Shown: positions 45,760-55,710, numbered from the stretch's first letter. The stretch: DNA of 64,000 nt from Parapusillimonas granuli (GCF_013416525.1 NZ_JACCEM010000010.1:124001-188000), one strand, 5' to 3'. Notes: generated by a model from the letters alone, not told the origin. Numbers and translations: made by a program.

Positions 45760-45925
45760 CCCAAGGGTGATAGACCGGCGTACCGAAGAAATCGAACCAG
45801 GGCGTGCCAAGGCGTACTTGATAACCCAAGGCGGCGGCTGTCCATTGTGTAGCGCTCCACACACCGGCGATCACGATGCCAAATACCACGGCGATCTGCC
45901 CGAACAGCACGTTCGTCCCTTGCAT
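45760..45925 (-). pseudogene. traG: 5' fragment of a second traG
   Basis: From ATG 45925 the minus strand encodes MQGTNVLFGQIAVVFGIVIA and on to GTPVYHPW. This matches the first 55 residues of TraG at 19781-21796 with several substitutions. Similarity stops at about 45760 and the rest of the gene is missing. The fragment cannot make a coupling protein. It marks a recombination breakpoint at the distal edge of the zinc island. Confidence 0.88.
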
Positions 45926-46082
45926 TGCCTGGTCTCCGATACTCCTGCGCAACATTGCGCTGAAGGCGACACAACAATGTGCCGCAATCACGAGGATCGG
46001 TGCCGGGTCAGTGCCGGTCAAAGACCGTTATCGGGACAAAGATCGAGAAAAAGGCATGAATGCGCGCAGCGGCGAAAGGAGG

Positions 46083-46115
46083 AAAAACGCCGCAAGCGAA
46101 GGCGCGTTGCGGCGT
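46083..46115 (-). terminator. Rho-independent terminator of border copy 2
   Basis: On the minus strand a 9-bp stem (ACGCCGCAA/TTGCGGCGT) at 46087-46095 and 46107-46115 is followed by TTTTTCC. It is the counterpart of 21952-21988 with a changed loop but conserved stem. It now serves the racemase gene, which ends 45 bp upstream. Confidence 0.7.
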
Positions 46116-46159
46116 GTTTGGCAAAATCTATAGTGTCACACTCAATAAATAGTCAGAGT

Positions 46160-46882
46160 TTACGCAACTCCAGCATTCGCACGAGCATTGCACATCCAAT
46201 CCGCCGCATGAAGCGCGTGAAGATGCGTAGTGTCAAATATGGGGATGTCAATATGATGCGGCTCCACCAGCAATGAAATTTCGGTACACCCAAGAATGAC
46301 AGCCTCTGCGCCGTTATCAATCAGTCGCGCAATGACATTCAAATAGGCATGGCGCGATTCATCCAGAACTCTGCCAAGACAAAGCTCTTCGTAAATTATT
46401 CGATGCACGACCTGCCGATCATCTTCCTCAGGAATTAAAACTCGAAGCCCGTACTGTTGTTCAAGACGCGCACGATAAAAATCCTGCTCCATCGTGAAGC
46501 GAGTCCCCAGCAGTCCCACAGTGAAAAATCCAGCAGCCTTGATGGCTTCCGCCGTCGGATCGGCAATGTGCAAGAGCGGAATGCTTACCGCCGCCTCAAT
46601 TTGAGGGAAAACTTTGTGCATGGTGTTAGTACATAGCACCAATCCATCTGCGCCAGCAGTCTGGAGAATTCTTGCCGCATTGGCCAATATGCCTCCCGCT
46701 TGCTCCCATTTCCCCGCATGCTGCAACTGTTCGATCTCTTGAAAATCGACGCTATAGAGAATGATTTTGGCCGAATGCAATCCTCCCAGCCTTTGTTTAA
46801 TTGACTCATTAATGTGCCGGTAATACGGAATTGTTGACTCCCAGCTCATTCCCCCGATTAAACCAATTGTCCTCATGCTCAC
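46160..46882 (-). CDS. Aspartate/glutamate racemase family protein
   Basis: A PLP-independent Asp/Glu racemase-type protein of 238 residues (GTG 46882 or ATG 46876). The N-terminus IGLIGGMSWESTIPYYRHIN is the aspartate racemase signature. The two catalytic cysteines are in VLCTNTMHK (about residue 85) and ILGCTEISLL (about 199). Such enzymes interconvert L- and D-aspartate. The gene lies between the leader/terminator and the eexN remnant of border copy 2, so it was inserted there after the border formed. Its A+T content is higher than that of its neighbours. A link with the PLP operon is possible but unproven. Confidence 0.85.
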   Translation of the reverse strand: MSMRTIGLIGGMSWESTIPYYRHINESIKQRLGGLHSAKIILYSVDFQEIEQLQHAGKWEQAGGILANAARILQTAGADGLVLCTNTMHKVFPQIEAAVSIPLLHIADPTAEAIKAAGFFTVGLLGTRFTMEQDFYRARLEQQYGLRVLIPEEDDRQVVHRIIYEELCLGRVLDESRHAYLNVIARLIDNGAEAVILGCTEISLLVEPHHIDIPIFDTTHLHALHAADWMCNARANAGVA

Positions 46883-46923
46883 TCCCTTTTTATGAGTGAA
46901 CTATATATCTGAAAAATTCTAGG

Positions 46924-47177
46924 TCAGAATTCTGGCGACTTCTGCGGCGTGTAGGGAACGTTTCCATCCCCATAGAACCGCTTGCGTGTCGCCTCGGACA
47001 CTCGATTGCACAGCGCATCACCCAGCTTGGCACGATCCAGCTTGCACTGCTGCCGTAACTCCTTCAACCGCACGGGGTCGGCTGCCAGTCACTCTACCGT
47101 TTCGATGGCGGCAGGTTCGGACAGGCCGCAAGCCCGCCAGCACAGCAACAAACAACAACGGCATGACCTTGTTCATA
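46924..47177 (-). pseudogene. eexN: Degraded eexN copy
   Basis: Starting at ATG 47177 (overlapping the LysR stop as ATGA), the sequence encodes MNKVMPLLFVAVLAG. One extra T in the lipobox region (GGCTTGCGG for GGCTGCGG) shifts the frame. An in-frame TGA then replaces a Glu codon before LAADP. Downstream, the conserved eexN pattern (CKLDRAKLGDALCNRVSEAT, then FYGDGNVPYTP) is still readable to the stop at 46924. Two independent lesions show that this copy is dead, unlike the one at 22031-22300. Confidence 0.85.
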
Positions 47178-48117
47178 GCTCGATTTCCTCCGAGGCATCA
47201 GGTTTTGGCGTAGCGGAAGGCGTGCTTTCTCGCGCCAGCTCAATGGAACTCACCCGCTCGATAAAACGGGATAGTGTTTGAGAAGGTTCAGCATTCAGGC
47301 ACAGCAAATAGGTTGTGTGAGCTGGCGAACGCCCAGCGAGGGGCCGCGCTACAACACCAGGCTCACGGCTGGCGATGATTTGCGAAGCACCCGCCAGCCC
47401 CAGCGCAAAGCCCGCCGACACCAGCGCCATCATCAAGTCCAAAGAAGCAACCTGTTCAGCCACCAGCGGCTCCGCATCCACCGCGCGTAAAACACGGGCG
47501 ATCTGACGCGCATGACCTTCGCATACGACCGGGTCACACATCACCAACGGATAGCGCAGCACTTCGTCCAGAGGTATGCGCTTGTGGCTCAGGATAGGGT
47601 GCCGTTCAGGCACCGCGATCATCAGTGGGTCGGACCAAACGGGTTCAGCGAGGATGCCATCACCAACTTCGTCAGACTGCGCAAAGCCCACGTCGTACAG
47701 ATCATCATTCAGCCCCTTGATCTGCTGCGACAGGGGCACCTCGAACAAACGAATATCAACCTCCGGTTCGTCTAGGCGGCACTGCGCCAACAAGGCGGGC
47801 AAGCGCGACGGTGTAATACCATCAGACAGGGCAATGCGTAACTGACCATGAAAGCCATTGGCCGCAGCCCTTACGCTGTCGCGCGTTTGCTCAAGTGCCG
47901 CGAAAACCCGGGGCACATGCTCAAGAAACAGCTTGCCCGCACGGGTCAATCGGGTACTGCGTGTTGTACGTGCAAACAGCGACACACCCAGTTCCGCCTC
48001 CAACTCTCTGATGGCTCGCGACAGCGGCGACTGCTCAATATGCAACTTCTCCGCTGCGCGGGCGAAGTGGAGTTCTTCGGCCACGGCCAGGAAGCAACGC
48101 AGATGCCGCAGTTCCAT
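47173..48117 (-). CDS. LysR-family regulator of border copy 2
   Basis: A LysR protein of 314 residues with HTH AEELHFARAAEKLHIEQSPL and a full effector domain. It is related to the LysR at 22300-23232 but differs at many positions in the effector part. It starts 17 bp downstream of the glyA stop on the same strand, so it can be read through from the PLP operon. It is intact while eexN next to it has decayed, so selection seems to have kept the regulator. Confidence 0.9.
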   Translation of the reverse strand: MELRHLRCFLAVAEELHFARAAEKLHIEQSPLSRAIRELEAELGVSLFARTTRSTRLTRAGKLFLEHVPRVFAALEQTRDSVRAAANGFHGQLRIALSDGITPSRLPALLAQCRLDEPEVDIRLFEVPLSQQIKGLNDDLYDVGFAQSDEVGDGILAEPVWSDPLMIAVPERHPILSHKRIPLDEVLRYPLVMCDPVVCEGHARQIARVLRAVDAEPLVAEQVASLDLMMALVSAGFALGLAGASQIIASREPGVVARPLAGRSPAHTTYLLCLNAEPSQTLSRFIERVSSIELARESTPSATPKPDASEEIEL

Positions 48118-48134
48118 GGGTCAGGCGTCCGCTA

Positions 48135-49403
48135 TCAGTAGACGGGATGACGGCGGCACAAGTCCACCACGTGTTCCCGCACCTGATCACGAACCGCCGT
48201 CAACGCACTGCCACCGGCTTCTACCCCATCCAACACGTCGCACAGCCAGCCGGCCAGTTGTTCGCACTCGGCCACGCCGAAGCCACGCGTGGTCACAGCC
48301 GGTGTGCCGATGCGCAGCCCCGAGGTCACGAAGGGCGAGCGCGGGTCGTTGGGCACCGAGTTCTTATTCGCCGTGATGTAAGCGTCGCTCAGGGCCGCGT
48401 CCGCGTCCTTGCCAGTGTAGGGCTTGGTGGATAGGTCGATCAGCATCAGGTGGTTGTCGGTGCCGCCGGACACGATCCTGTAGCCACGCTGCTGTAGCAC
48501 TGAAGCCATCGCGCGAGCGTTGGTCACCACCCGGCGCTGGTAGGTCTTGAACTCAGGTGCCAGGGCTTCCTTGAAGGCCACCGCCTTGGCGGCGATGACG
48601 TGCATCAGCGGGCCGCCCTGGATGCCGGGAAACACGGCAGAATTAAGCTTCTTGTAGAAGTCCTCGCCCTGCCCCTTGGCTAGGATGATGCCACCGCGCG
48701 GACCGCGCAAGGTTTTGTGGGTGGTACTGGTCACCACATGGGCGTGAGGCAGCGGGTCCGGGTATTCGCTCGCTGCCACCAAGCCGGCGACGTGGGCCAT
48801 GTCCACCCAAAAAATGGCGCCCACTTTGTCGGCAATGGAGCGCATGCGCGCCCAGTCCTTGTGGCGCGAATAGGCCGAGAAGCCGCCGATCAGCATCTTG
48901 GGCCGAGTTTCCAGCGCGATACGTTCCATCTCGTCGTAGTCGATCAGCCCCGTCTCAGGGTCCAGGCCATAGGGCACGATCTTGTAGTGCCGTCCCGAGA
49001 AATTGGATGGATTTCCATGGGTCAGGTGGCCGCCCTGGGCTAAGTTCATGCCCATCACGGTGTCACCGGGGTTTATCAGCGCCAGAAAAACCGCCGCATT
49101 GGCCTGAGCACCGGCATGGGGCTGGACGTTGGCGTAGTCGCAGTCGAACAGCGCCTTGACCCGTTCAATGGCCAGGCGCTCGGCCACGTCCACATGCTCG
49201 CAGCCGCTGTAGTAGCGCTTGCCGGGGTAGCCCTCGGCGTACTTGTTGGTGAACACCGAGTTCTGAATGGCCATCACCAGCGGGCTGGCGTAGTTCTCGG
49301 AAGCGATCAGTTCGACGTGATCTTCCTGACGGCGTTCTTCGCGCAGGACGGCTTCGGCCAACTCGGGGTCAAAATCAGCGAGAGTTAGGTATGTGTCATA
49401 CAT
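48135..49403 (-). CDS. glyA: Serine hydroxymethyltransferase (PLP enzyme, accessory copy)
   Basis: A fold-type I PLP enzyme of 422 residues converting serine and tetrahydrofolate to glycine and methylene-THF. Landmarks are [25 protein letters not shown], the PLP lysine in [16 protein letters not shown] (about residue 230) and the C-terminal [16 protein letters not shown]. All are intact and the length is normal. A housekeeping glyA is expected on the chromosome, so this is probably a second copy. It is the last gene of the benE-to-glyA operon, 10 bp after trpA. Its role here may be to supply one-carbon units or serine, or to act as a spare PLP enzyme. Confidence 0.93.
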   Translation of the reverse strand: MYDTYLTLADFDPELAEAVLREERRQEDHVELIASENYASPLVMAIQNSVFTNKYAEGYPGKRYYSGCEHVDVAERLAIERVKALFDCDYANVQPHAGAQANAAVFLALINPGDTVMGMNLAQGGHLTHGNPSNFSGRHYKIVPYGLDPETGLIDYDEMERIALETRPKMLIGGFSAYSRHKDWARMRSIADKVGAIFWVDMAHVAGLVAASEYPDPLPHAHVVTSTTHKTLRGPRGGIILAKGQGEDFYKKLNSAVFPGIQGGPLMHVIAAKAVAFKEALAPEFKTYQRRVVTNARAMASVLQQRGYRIVSGGTDNHLMLIDLSTKPYTGKDADAALSDAYITANKNSVPNDPRSPFVTSGLRIGTPAVTTRGFGVAECEQLAGWLCDVLDGVEAGGSALTAVRDQVREHVVDLCRRHPVY

Positions 49404-49413
49404 GGTATTCGTC

Positions 49414-50271
49414 CTATGTTTTGGAATGTTTAGGTTTGAAGGCGTGATCCGGCTCGGGCACGTCTAAGTCCAGTTGCCGACGCACATCGCGGATCAGGTC
49501 GCTGGCCGCCGCCAGCGCCTCGGCAGCCGGCTTATTGGCCAAACTTTCGATGAGCCAGGAGCCGATCACGACAGCATCGGCCACCTGGGCGACCTCTCTG
49601 GCCGTGCAGGCGTCGCGGATACCGAACCCGACGCCGACGGGAATGCGCACATGGCGGCGAACGCGCGCCAGCGTGTCACGCACCTGGGTCATGTCCAACG
49701 TCTTGGCGCCGGTGACGCCTTTAATGGAAACGCAATAGACGTAGCCGCTGGCGTGAATTGCGACCTGCCGGATACGCCGCTTGGTGGAGGTCGGGGCCAA
49801 CAGAAAAATCATGTCAATGCCGTGACGGCGCAATTGCACCGCGAGGTCGCCGGAGACTTCCGGCGGGTAGTCAACCACCAGCACGCCATCTACACCCGCG
49901 CTGGCTGCGTCCACAGCGAAGGCTCCCGGCTGGCGCAGCAGGTCGTAGCGTTCGATGGGGTTGGCATAGCCCATCAGCACCACCGGCGTGTCGGTGTCCG
50001 ACTCGCGAAAGCGTCGCACCTGATCGAATACCTGCGGCAGGCCGATGCCCTGACGCAGGGCGTACTCACTGGCGGCCTGAATGGTCGGACCATCAGCCGA
50101 GGGATCAGAGAACGGCACGCCCAGCTCAATGATGTCGGCACCGGCTTCGACCAGTACATGCATCAGCGCCGGGGTGATGTCCACGCTGGGGTAGCCAGCG
50201 GTGGCATAGGGGATCAGCGCTTTGCGCCCCTGCCGCCGCAGACGCTGGAAGGTCGTATCAAGTCGGCTCAT
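49414..50271 (-). CDS. trpA: Tryptophan synthase alpha chain
   Basis: A TIM-barrel protein of 285 residues that cleaves indole-3-glycerol phosphate to indole. The catalytic Glu and Asp are in [15 protein letters not shown] (about residues 48-62). The flexible loop 6 region and the phosphate-binding GVGFGIRD are present. It is the only non-PLP enzyme between trpB and glyA, and travels with trpB because the two form one complex. Its start overlaps the trpB stop by 4 bp. No trpF, trpC or trpD is present, so indole glycerol phosphate must come from the host pathway. Confidence 0.93.
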   Translation of the reverse strand: MSRLDTTFQRLRRQGRKALIPYATAGYPSVDITPALMHVLVEAGADIIELGVPFSDPSADGPTIQAASEYALRQGIGLPQVFDQVRRFRESDTDTPVVLMGYANPIERYDLLRQPGAFAVDAASAGVDGVLVVDYPPEVSGDLAVQLRRHGIDMIFLLAPTSTKRRIRQVAIHASGYVYCVSIKGVTGAKTLDMTQVRDTLARVRRHVRIPVGVGFGIRDACTAREVAQVADAVVIGSWLIESLANKPAAEALAAASDLIRDVRRQLDLDVPEPDHAFKPKHSKT

Positions 50272-51503
50272 GACTGACCTCCCATGGCGTTCGTCCGAGC
50301 CATTACCGTTTCCATATCCTTGTCACCCCGGCCGGACAGGTTGACCAGAATGGTTTGATCCTGGGGCAGCGTAGCCGCCAGCTTGACCGCATGGGCCACG
50401 GCGTGGCTGGCCTCCAGCGCGGGAATGATGCCTTCCACACGGCTCAGCAGATGAAAGGCGTGCAATGCCTCGTCGTCGGTGGCGCCAACATACTCGGCGC
50501 GACCGATTTCATGCAGCCAGGCATGTTCCGGCCCGACACCTGGGTAGTCCAGACCGGCGCTAATGCTGTGGGTTTCCCGCACTTGGCCGTTGTCGTCCTG
50601 AAGGATGAGCGAGCGGTTGCCGTGCAGCACGCCGGGACTGCCACACTGGATCGACGCGGCATGTCGGTCAGTATCCAGCCCCAACCCCGCCGCCTCGACA
50701 CCGATCAGGCGCACCGCCTCATGTTCGATGTACGGGTGGAAAATGCCAATAGCGTTACTACCGCCACCGACGCAGGCGATTACCGCATCGGGATGTTGTT
50801 TCGCCATGCCAAGGCGCTTGAACAGCGCCGGGATCTGGAGTATGCACTCCTTACCAATCACGGTATGAAATTCCCGCACCATTGTCGGGTAGGGGTGCAT
50901 GCCGGCTACCGAGCCAATCAGGTAGAAGGTGTGATCGACATTCGTAACCCAATCGCGGATCGCGTCGTTCATGGCGTCCTTCAGTGTGCGCGAGCCGGAA
51001 GTCACCGGCACCACCGTCGCGCCCAGCAGCACCATGCGCTGGACGTTGGGGCGCTGTCGCTCGATGTCCTCGCTGCCCATATAGACCACGCATTCCAGGC
51101 CGTAACGGGCGCAGATCGTCGCGGTGGCAACACCGTGCTGACCCGCGCCGGTCTCGGCGATGATGCGTCGCTTACCCATGCGCCGCGCCAGCATCGCCTG
51201 ACCGATTACGTTATTGATCTTGTGAGCACCGGTGTGATTGAGGTCTTCGCGCTTGAGAAAAATGCGCGCGCCGCCCGTTTCCTCGCTGAGGCGTCGGGCG
51301 TAGTAAACCGGCGAGGGACGGCCGACGTAATCAGCCAGCTCCTCCTCGAATTCGGCAATGAAGGCGGGTTCAGCACGGTAACGCTGATAGGCCGTGTGCA
51401 ATGCTTCGACCGCCTGTGCCAGAGTCTCGCTAATGAAACTTCCGCCGAAATAACCAAAGAAGCCTTCAGCATCAGGTTGGTCGTATTTCAGTGTCTGCGT
51501 CAT
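50268..51503 (-). CDS. trpB: Tryptophan synthase beta chain (PLP enzyme)
   Basis: A fold-type II PLP enzyme of 411 residues that condenses indole and serine to tryptophan. The start ATG at 51503 overlaps the stop of the aminotransferase gene (ATGA). The PLP lysine is in [10 protein letters not shown] (about residue 100), the phosphate-binding loop is GGGSNAIG, and the catalytic Glu lies in AETGAGQHG. The protein is full length and looks active. The substrate serine links it to glyA in the same operon. Stand-alone copies of trpAB outside the trp operon are uncommon in betaproteobacteria. Confidence 0.94.
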   Translation of the reverse strand: MTQTLKYDQPDAEGFFGYFGGSFISETLAQAVEALHTAYQRYRAEPAFIAEFEEELADYVGRPSPVYYARRLSEETGGARIFLKREDLNHTGAHKINNVIGQAMLARRMGKRRIIAETGAGQHGVATATICARYGLECVVYMGSEDIERQRPNVQRMVLLGATVVPVTSGSRTLKDAMNDAIRDWVTNVDHTFYLIGSVAGMHPYPTMVREFHTVIGKECILQIPALFKRLGMAKQHPDAVIACVGGGSNAIGIFHPYIEHEAVRLIGVEAAGLGLDTDRHAASIQCGSPGVLHGNRSLILQDDNGQVRETHSISAGLDYPGVGPEHAWLHEIGRAEYVGATDDEALHAFHLLSRVEGIIPALEASHAVAHAVKLAATLPQDQTILVNLSGRGDKDMETVMARTNAMGGQS

Positions 51504-52732
51504 AGCACTGGCTCCTGCCGCGTAACTTCGGTCGCCGTTGCTGCGCCATCCAAGACGATCGGTGACAGCAGCCGGGCAACGCGGACTACGATGTCGTCGA
51601 TCTGCGCTTCGCCGCAGACCAGAGGCGGCAACAGCCGGATGGTAGTGTCGCGGGTCACGGTGATGAGCAGGCGCTGCTCGGCCAGGGCGCGCCCGACTAA
51701 TTCCTTGCAGTGTCTGTCCAGCTCGATCCCCGCCATCAAACCCTGCCCTCGGATGGCGGTGACGTTCGGGTGATCGCCCAGCGCGTTCTGTAACCCCACG
51801 AGCAAACGGGCGCCCAACACGGCGGCCCGCTCCGGCAGCCGGTCGCGCGCCATGATGTCGAGCACGGTGCAAGCCACCCGGCAGGCCAGCGGATTGCCAC
51901 CGAAGGTCGAGCCATGCTGGCCGGGCGAGAACAGGTCGGCCGCCACGCCACGCGCCAAGCATGCGCCGATGGGAAAGCCATTGCCCAGCGCCTTCGCCAG
52001 GGTCATTACGTCCGGAGTGATACCGGCGTGCTGATGTCCGAACCAGGCACCGGTGCGGCCCATGCCCGCCTGAATCTCGTCGAGCATCAGCAGCCAGCCG
52101 TGCTGATCGCAAAGCGCACGCAATTCGCGCAGGTAGTCGGCGCTGGCAACCCGAATACCGCCTTCACCCTGTACCGGCTCGATCAGTACAGCCACGATAT
52201 CGGACTCTTGCGCGGCTACCCTGCGCACCGCCTCGATGTCGTTGTAGGGCACCCGCAGGAAACCGGGCAGCAGCGGCTCGAAGCCTTGTTGCTTAGCGGG
52301 ATTGCCGGTGGCAGAAAGCGTCGCGATGGTGCGGCCATGAAAGCCATTCTCCATCACGAGAATCATTGGCTGTGCTACCTGCTTGCGGTGAGCGTGCAGT
52401 CTTGCCAGCTTGAGGGCGGCTTCGTTGGCCTCGGCGCCCGAATTGCAGAAAAAAGCCCTTTTCATACCTGTCAACGCACACAGACTTTCGCCCAGCCGTT
52501 CCTGCCAGTCGATACGAAAGACGTTGGAGGTATGCAGCAGCATCCCAGCCTGCTCGGCGATGACGGCGGCGATCTCGGGATGAGCATGGCCCAGGCTAGT
52601 GACCGCGACACCAGCGATGGCATCTAGGTATTCCACGCCCTGTTCATCCCACAAGAGTGCGCCACTGCCGCGAACGAATGAAACGGGTTGACGGGCATAG
52701 GCCCGCATCAGGTGGGAAGTGGCAGGCTTCAT
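51500..52732 (-). CDS. Class III aminotransferase, acetylornithine aminotransferase-like
   Basis: An ArgD/acetylornithine-type PLP aminotransferase of 410 residues (fold type I). Recognisable motifs are [43 protein letters not shown] and the PLP lysine in [16 protein letters not shown] (about residue 248). ArgD also serves as succinyldiaminopimelate aminotransferase, so it supports arginine and lysine synthesis. Both ends overlap neighbours (pdxY upstream, trpB downstream). I call it argD-like; other omega-aminotransferases in the class cannot be excluded. Confidence 0.88.
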   Translation of the reverse strand: MKPATSHLMRAYARQPVSFVRGSGALLWDEQGVEYLDAIAGVAVTSLGHAHPEIAAVIAEQAGMLLHTSNVFRIDWQERLGESLCALTGMKRAFFCNSGAEANEAALKLARLHAHRKQVAQPMILVMENGFHGRTIATLSATGNPAKQQGFEPLLPGFLRVPYNDIEAVRRVAAQESDIVAVLIEPVQGEGGIRVASADYLRELRALCDQHGWLLMLDEIQAGMGRTGAWFGHQHAGITPDVMTLAKALGNGFPIGACLARGVAADLFSPGQHGSTFGGNPLACRVACTVLDIMARDRLPERAAVLGARLLVGLQNALGDHPNVTAIRGQGLMAGIELDRHCKELVGRALAEQRLLITVTRDTTIRLLPPLVCGEAQIDDIVVRVARLLSPIVLDGAATATEVTRQEPVL

Positions 52733-53664
52733 GGAAAAATCCTCAAATCTGATTCGGCATGTGAACTGGCGGACGCGAATATAAATTCGCGCACGTATAT
52801 TGCGTCGTTGTCATAGCTGTTCGCCCCCGAGGGCAGCAACAGCTCGGCGCATTGCGCCTGTTCTGTATGACGCAACGCATGCACGACTTGGCGGCACGCT
52901 TGGGCGACGGCTTCTGGCAGGCCAACCCCGTTGACCCAGTGTCCGGTCAAGGTGGCGCAGAACAGATCGCCCGTGCCCTTGGGCGTGGCGTGAATGCGCG
53001 GATGCGTAATGACCTCGGCTTGCTTACGAGTGACAAGCACCACCTGCATCTCATCCTGCGCCCAGGTATCGGGCACGGCACTGGTCACCGCGACCCATTG
53101 GATGCGCCCCGTCAGTAAGGTGCGGGCGGCGGTGACGACGCTTTCGACATCGTTCACCGCCAATCCGGTCAGGTGTGCCAGCTCAAAGCCGTTCGGTGTC
53201 AATCCATCGGCCAGTGGCAACAGGTCTCGGCGGTAGACATCGACCAGATTAGGATCGACATAGATACCGTGGTCGAGATCGCCCATCACCGGGTCGATCA
53301 CGATGCGCAGGTCTGCACGTTCTTTCAGCAGAGCCCGCGCCCAACGGGCCAAGGCTTGGGCCTGCGCGAGGTTGCCGAGATAGCCAACCAGGATGACGCG
53401 AAGCGCATGCAGCGCTCCGCGCGCCAAAAGATCCCGCAAATAGCCATCGAACCATTCGATGGGCAACGCGCCGCCGTGCAACGTCGGGTAGTGCGGCGTG
53501 TTGCTGAACACGACTGTGGGCACAGCGGCCACTGACAACCCCAACCTCTCTAGGGTCGGGACCGCGACATTGTTTCCCACCCGCCCATAGACCACTTGCG
53601 ACTGCACCGAGACCACTTCCAGCCGCAGCGGACGCAGTGCCGATAAAGAGGCTTCTTCAGTCAT
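52729..53664 (-). CDS. pdxY: Pyridoxal kinase
   Basis: A ribokinase-family vitamin B6 kinase of 311 residues from ATG 53664. The N-terminus has [20 protein letters not shown], the substrate-binding start of Pdx[14 protein letters not shown] and the C-terminal [14 protein letters not shown] with the catalytic Asp (about residue 234) complete the active site. It phosphorylates pyridoxal to PLP with ATP, so it is the salvage step that makes imported vitamers useful. The C-terminus has a tail of about 25 residues beyond usual PdxY. It overlaps yggS by 8 bp and the aminotransferase by 4 bp. Confidence 0.92.
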   Translation of the reverse strand: MTEEASLSALRPLRLEVVSVQSQVVYGRVGNNVAVPTLERLGLSVAAVPTVVFSNTPHYPTLHGGALPIEWFDGYLRDLLARGALHALRVILVGYLGNLAQAQALARWARALLKERADLRIVIDPVMGDLDHGIYVDPNLVDVYRRDLLPLADGLTPNGFELAHLTGLAVNDVESVVTAARTLLTGRIQWVAVTSAVPDTWAQDEMQVVLVTRKQAEVITHPRIHATPKGTGDLFCATLTGHWVNGVGLPEAVAQACRQVVHALRHTEQAQCAELLLPSGANSYDNDAIYVREFIFASASSHAESDLRIFP

Positions 53665-54469
53665 GGCTGTTCCCTGGTGCCTCACTCGGCCAATAGTGGC
53701 TGTCCGGCAAAGCGCGGGCGCCGAAAATAGCCTGTCCGACGCGCACCACGGTGGCACCTTCCTCGATGGCGATCTCGAAATCGCCAGACATGCCCATCGA
53801 CAACTCTTCCAGTCCAATACCGACGGGCGCACTCTGTCGCAGCCGATCACGCAAGGTACGCAGCAACACGAAGCACTGGCGCACCCGCTCGACCTCGCCG
53901 GAGAACAGCGCAAGCGTCATCAGACCGCGCACGCGCAGCGCCGAGAACGACGGCAGTGCTTGGATAAAATCTGGCACGCCCTCGGGAGCCAGGCCGTATT
54001 TGCTTGCCTCGCCAGAGGTGTTGACCTGCACGAACACTTCCAGCGAACGTCCTTCGACTTGCAGGCGACGATCCAGCGCCTCGGCCACACGCAAGCTGTC
54101 CAGCGCCTGGAACTCAGCGGCGAAACGCGCCACGAGTTTGGCCTTGTTGGTTTGCAGGTGGCCGATGACCGACCATTGCAGGTCGGTCAAGTCCTGCATG
54201 GACTCCCACTTGCGATAGGCTTCCTGCACCTTATTCTCGCCCAGCATCCGGCAGCCCGCCGCATGAGCCATGCGCAGACTGGTCTCGGGCTTGGTTTTGC
54301 TGACGGGCAACAAGCGCACCGCTGCCGGATCACGGCCAGCACGATGGCAGGCCGCCTCGATACGCGCTTGCACTTCCAACAGATTCCGCCGGAAGTCTTC
54401 AACAGTAACGGCTTCTGGATACCGACCGTGTTGGTCGTGATGAGTCTGTGTGTCGGAAGGTACTGGCAT
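53657..54469 (-). CDS. yggS: PLP homeostasis protein (YggS/PLPHP)
   Basis: An alanine-racemase-like TIM-barrel protein of 270 residues with an N-terminal extension of about 25 polar residues. The PLP lysine is in LLPVSKTKP (about residue 60), followed by FGENKVQEA-like [25 protein letters not shown] and [27 protein letters not shown] binds PLP without catalysis, buffers it and helps to load apo-enzymes. It lies between the kinase and the putative importer; the start overlaps the benE stop as TGATG. The combination points to directed vitamin B6 supply. Confidence 0.93.
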   Translation of the reverse strand: MPVPSDTQTHHDQHGRYPEAVTVEDFRRNLLEVQARIEAACHRAGRDPAAVRLLPVSKTKPETSLRMAHAAGCRMLGENKVQEAYRKWESMQDLTDLQWSVIGHLQTNKAKLVARFAAEFQALDSLRVAEALDRRLQVEGRSLEVFVQVNTSGEASKYGLAPEGVPDFIQALPSFSALRVRGLMTLALFSGEVERVRQCFVLLRTLRDRLRQSAPVGIGLEELSMGMSGDFEIAIEEGATVVRVGQAIFGARALPDSHYWPSEAPGNSHD

Positions 54470-55710
54470 CAGTTCACCCCTTTATTGGCAGGTATTGAAG
54501 TCATGACTGATTTTGATTCTCGTTGTGGCAACCGGCCATTAAGCACCGCATAAGCGACCAAGCCGATCACCAACCCCCAGAATGCGCCGCCAATACCCAG
54601 CAGGGTAATGTTGGCTGCTGCCGCCAAAAAGGTAATCAATGAGGCTTCGCGGGTTTTGGCATCGGCCATGGCGCTGGCGAGACTGCCGCCGATGGTGCCC
54701 AGCAGCGCCAGGCCCGCCAGCGTGGTGATGAAAGTTGCAGGGAAAGCCATGAATACAGCGGCCAGCGTCACCCCGAACACACCGACCAGGATGTAGAACA
54801 CGCCAGCGGCAATACCAGCGATCCAACGTTTATCCGGGTTTTCGTGCGCCTCCCGGCCGGTACAGATGGCGGCTGTGATCGCAGCGATGTTGAAGGCGTG
54901 CGAACCGAACGGCGCCATCAACAGGGAACCGAGCCCGGTGACGGTCACGATGGGGTTGGCGCTGGTTCTGAAGCCATCGTTGCGCAGCACCAGCATGCCG
55001 GGCATGTACTGTCCGGTCAGGGTGATCAAAAACAGCGGCAACGCCACGCTCAGCAAGGCGTTGAGCGAAAACGCAGGCATAGTGAAGACTGGCGCGGCCA
55101 GTTTCAGGGTCAGCCCCGACAGATCGACGCGATCCTGAAGAAGCAAGAAGGCCAGCCCCAGCACCAGGATGCCCACCACTGCATAGCGCGCGGTGAAGCG
55201 CTTGATCACGACATAGGAGACAATCAAGAGCCCGGCCAGGAGCGGGTCGATACTCATGCTGCCAAAAGCACCAATACCGAACTGGAGCAGGATGCCGGCC
55301 AGCAGCCCAGCTGCCACGCCTGGCGGAATCAGGCGGATGACCCGCTCGAACCAACCCGACAGCCCAAGCACCACGAAGGCGGCAGCCGAGATCAGGTAGG
55401 CGCCGACTGCTTCCGCGTAGGGCGTGGTCGCCAGCGCTGTGACGAGGAAAGCGGCGGCCGGTGTGGACCACGCCGTGATGATTGGTTCGCGGGAAACCCA
55501 GCTCAGGATGATCCCCGTAACGCCCACGCCGATGGAAATCGACCACACCCACGAGGCCGTCAGATCTGGGCTAAGACCGGCCACCTTGGCGGCCTGGAAT
55601 ACCAAGATGAACGTCCCGCCGTAATTGACGATGACCGAGATCAAACCGGCTACAACGGGATGGGTGAGATCGCTCCAACGAACAGATGAAGATGAGGGGA
55701 CGGATGACAT
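54469..55710 (-). CDS. BenE-family membrane transporter, candidate vitamin B6 importer
   Basis: A polytopic protein of 413 residues from ATG 55710 with about 12 hydrophobic segments (for example LLAGILLQFGIGAFG and ALLSVALPLFLITLTGQYMPGM). It shows the BenE-type arrangement of benzoate/H+ symporters and the wider NCS2-like fold. No aromatic degradation gene is nearby. Instead it is translationally coupled to yggS and pdxY, with a MocR regulator divergent. A substrate such as pyridoxal or pyridoxine is therefore more likely here, but this is inference from context. It is the first gene of the operon. Confidence 0.8.
   Translation of the reverse strand: MSSVPSSSSVRWSDLTHPVVAGLISVIVNYGGTFILVFQAAKVAGLSPDLTASWVWSISIGVGVTGIILSWVSREPIITAWSTPAAAFLVTALATTPYAEAVGAYLISAAAFVVLGLSGWFERVIRLIPPGVAAGLLAGILLQFGIGAFGSMSIDPLLAGLLIVSYVVIKRFTARYAVVGILVLGLAFLLLQDRVDLSGLTLKLAAPVFTMPAFSLNALLSVALPLFLITLTGQYMPGMLVLRNDGFRTSANPIVTVTGLGSLLMAPFGSHAFNIAAITAAICTGREAHENPDKRWIAGIAAGVFYILVGVFGVTLAAVFMAFPATFITTLAGLALLGTIGGSLASAMADAKTREASLITFLAAAANITLLGIGGAFWGLVIGLVAYAVLNGRLPQRESKSVMTSIPANKGVN

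Larger units (their letters stand above)
45760..48117. repeat. Border copy 2: traG fragment - terminator - racemase insertion - eexN remnant - lysR
   Basis: This is the second copy of the segment at 21631-23232, in the same orientation. Order: 55 codons of traG 5' end, the conserved leader with CAGTGCCGGTCAAAGACCGT, terminator, an Asp/Glu racemase gene absent from copy 1, a broken eexN and an intact lysR. It bounds the zinc island on the right and the PLP operon on the left, and shows that the cargo zone joins pieces of two related ICEs. Confidence 0.85.

Noticed and set aside
50268-52112. A 614-residue tryptophan synthase fusion
   Set aside because: The first 203 residues are an out-of-frame reading of the aminotransferase gene; real TrpB starts at ATG 51503 with the conserved N-terminus and an ATGA overlap.
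52729-53913. A longer pyridoxal kinase with 83 extra residues
   Set aside because: The extra part is an Arg/Cys-rich shadow of yggS; the PdxY homology begins just after ATG 53664.
54469-55710. Benzoate degradation transporter
   Set aside because: The family is BenE, but no benzoate or catechol catabolic gene is present and the gene is coupled to B6 genes; kept as family name only.
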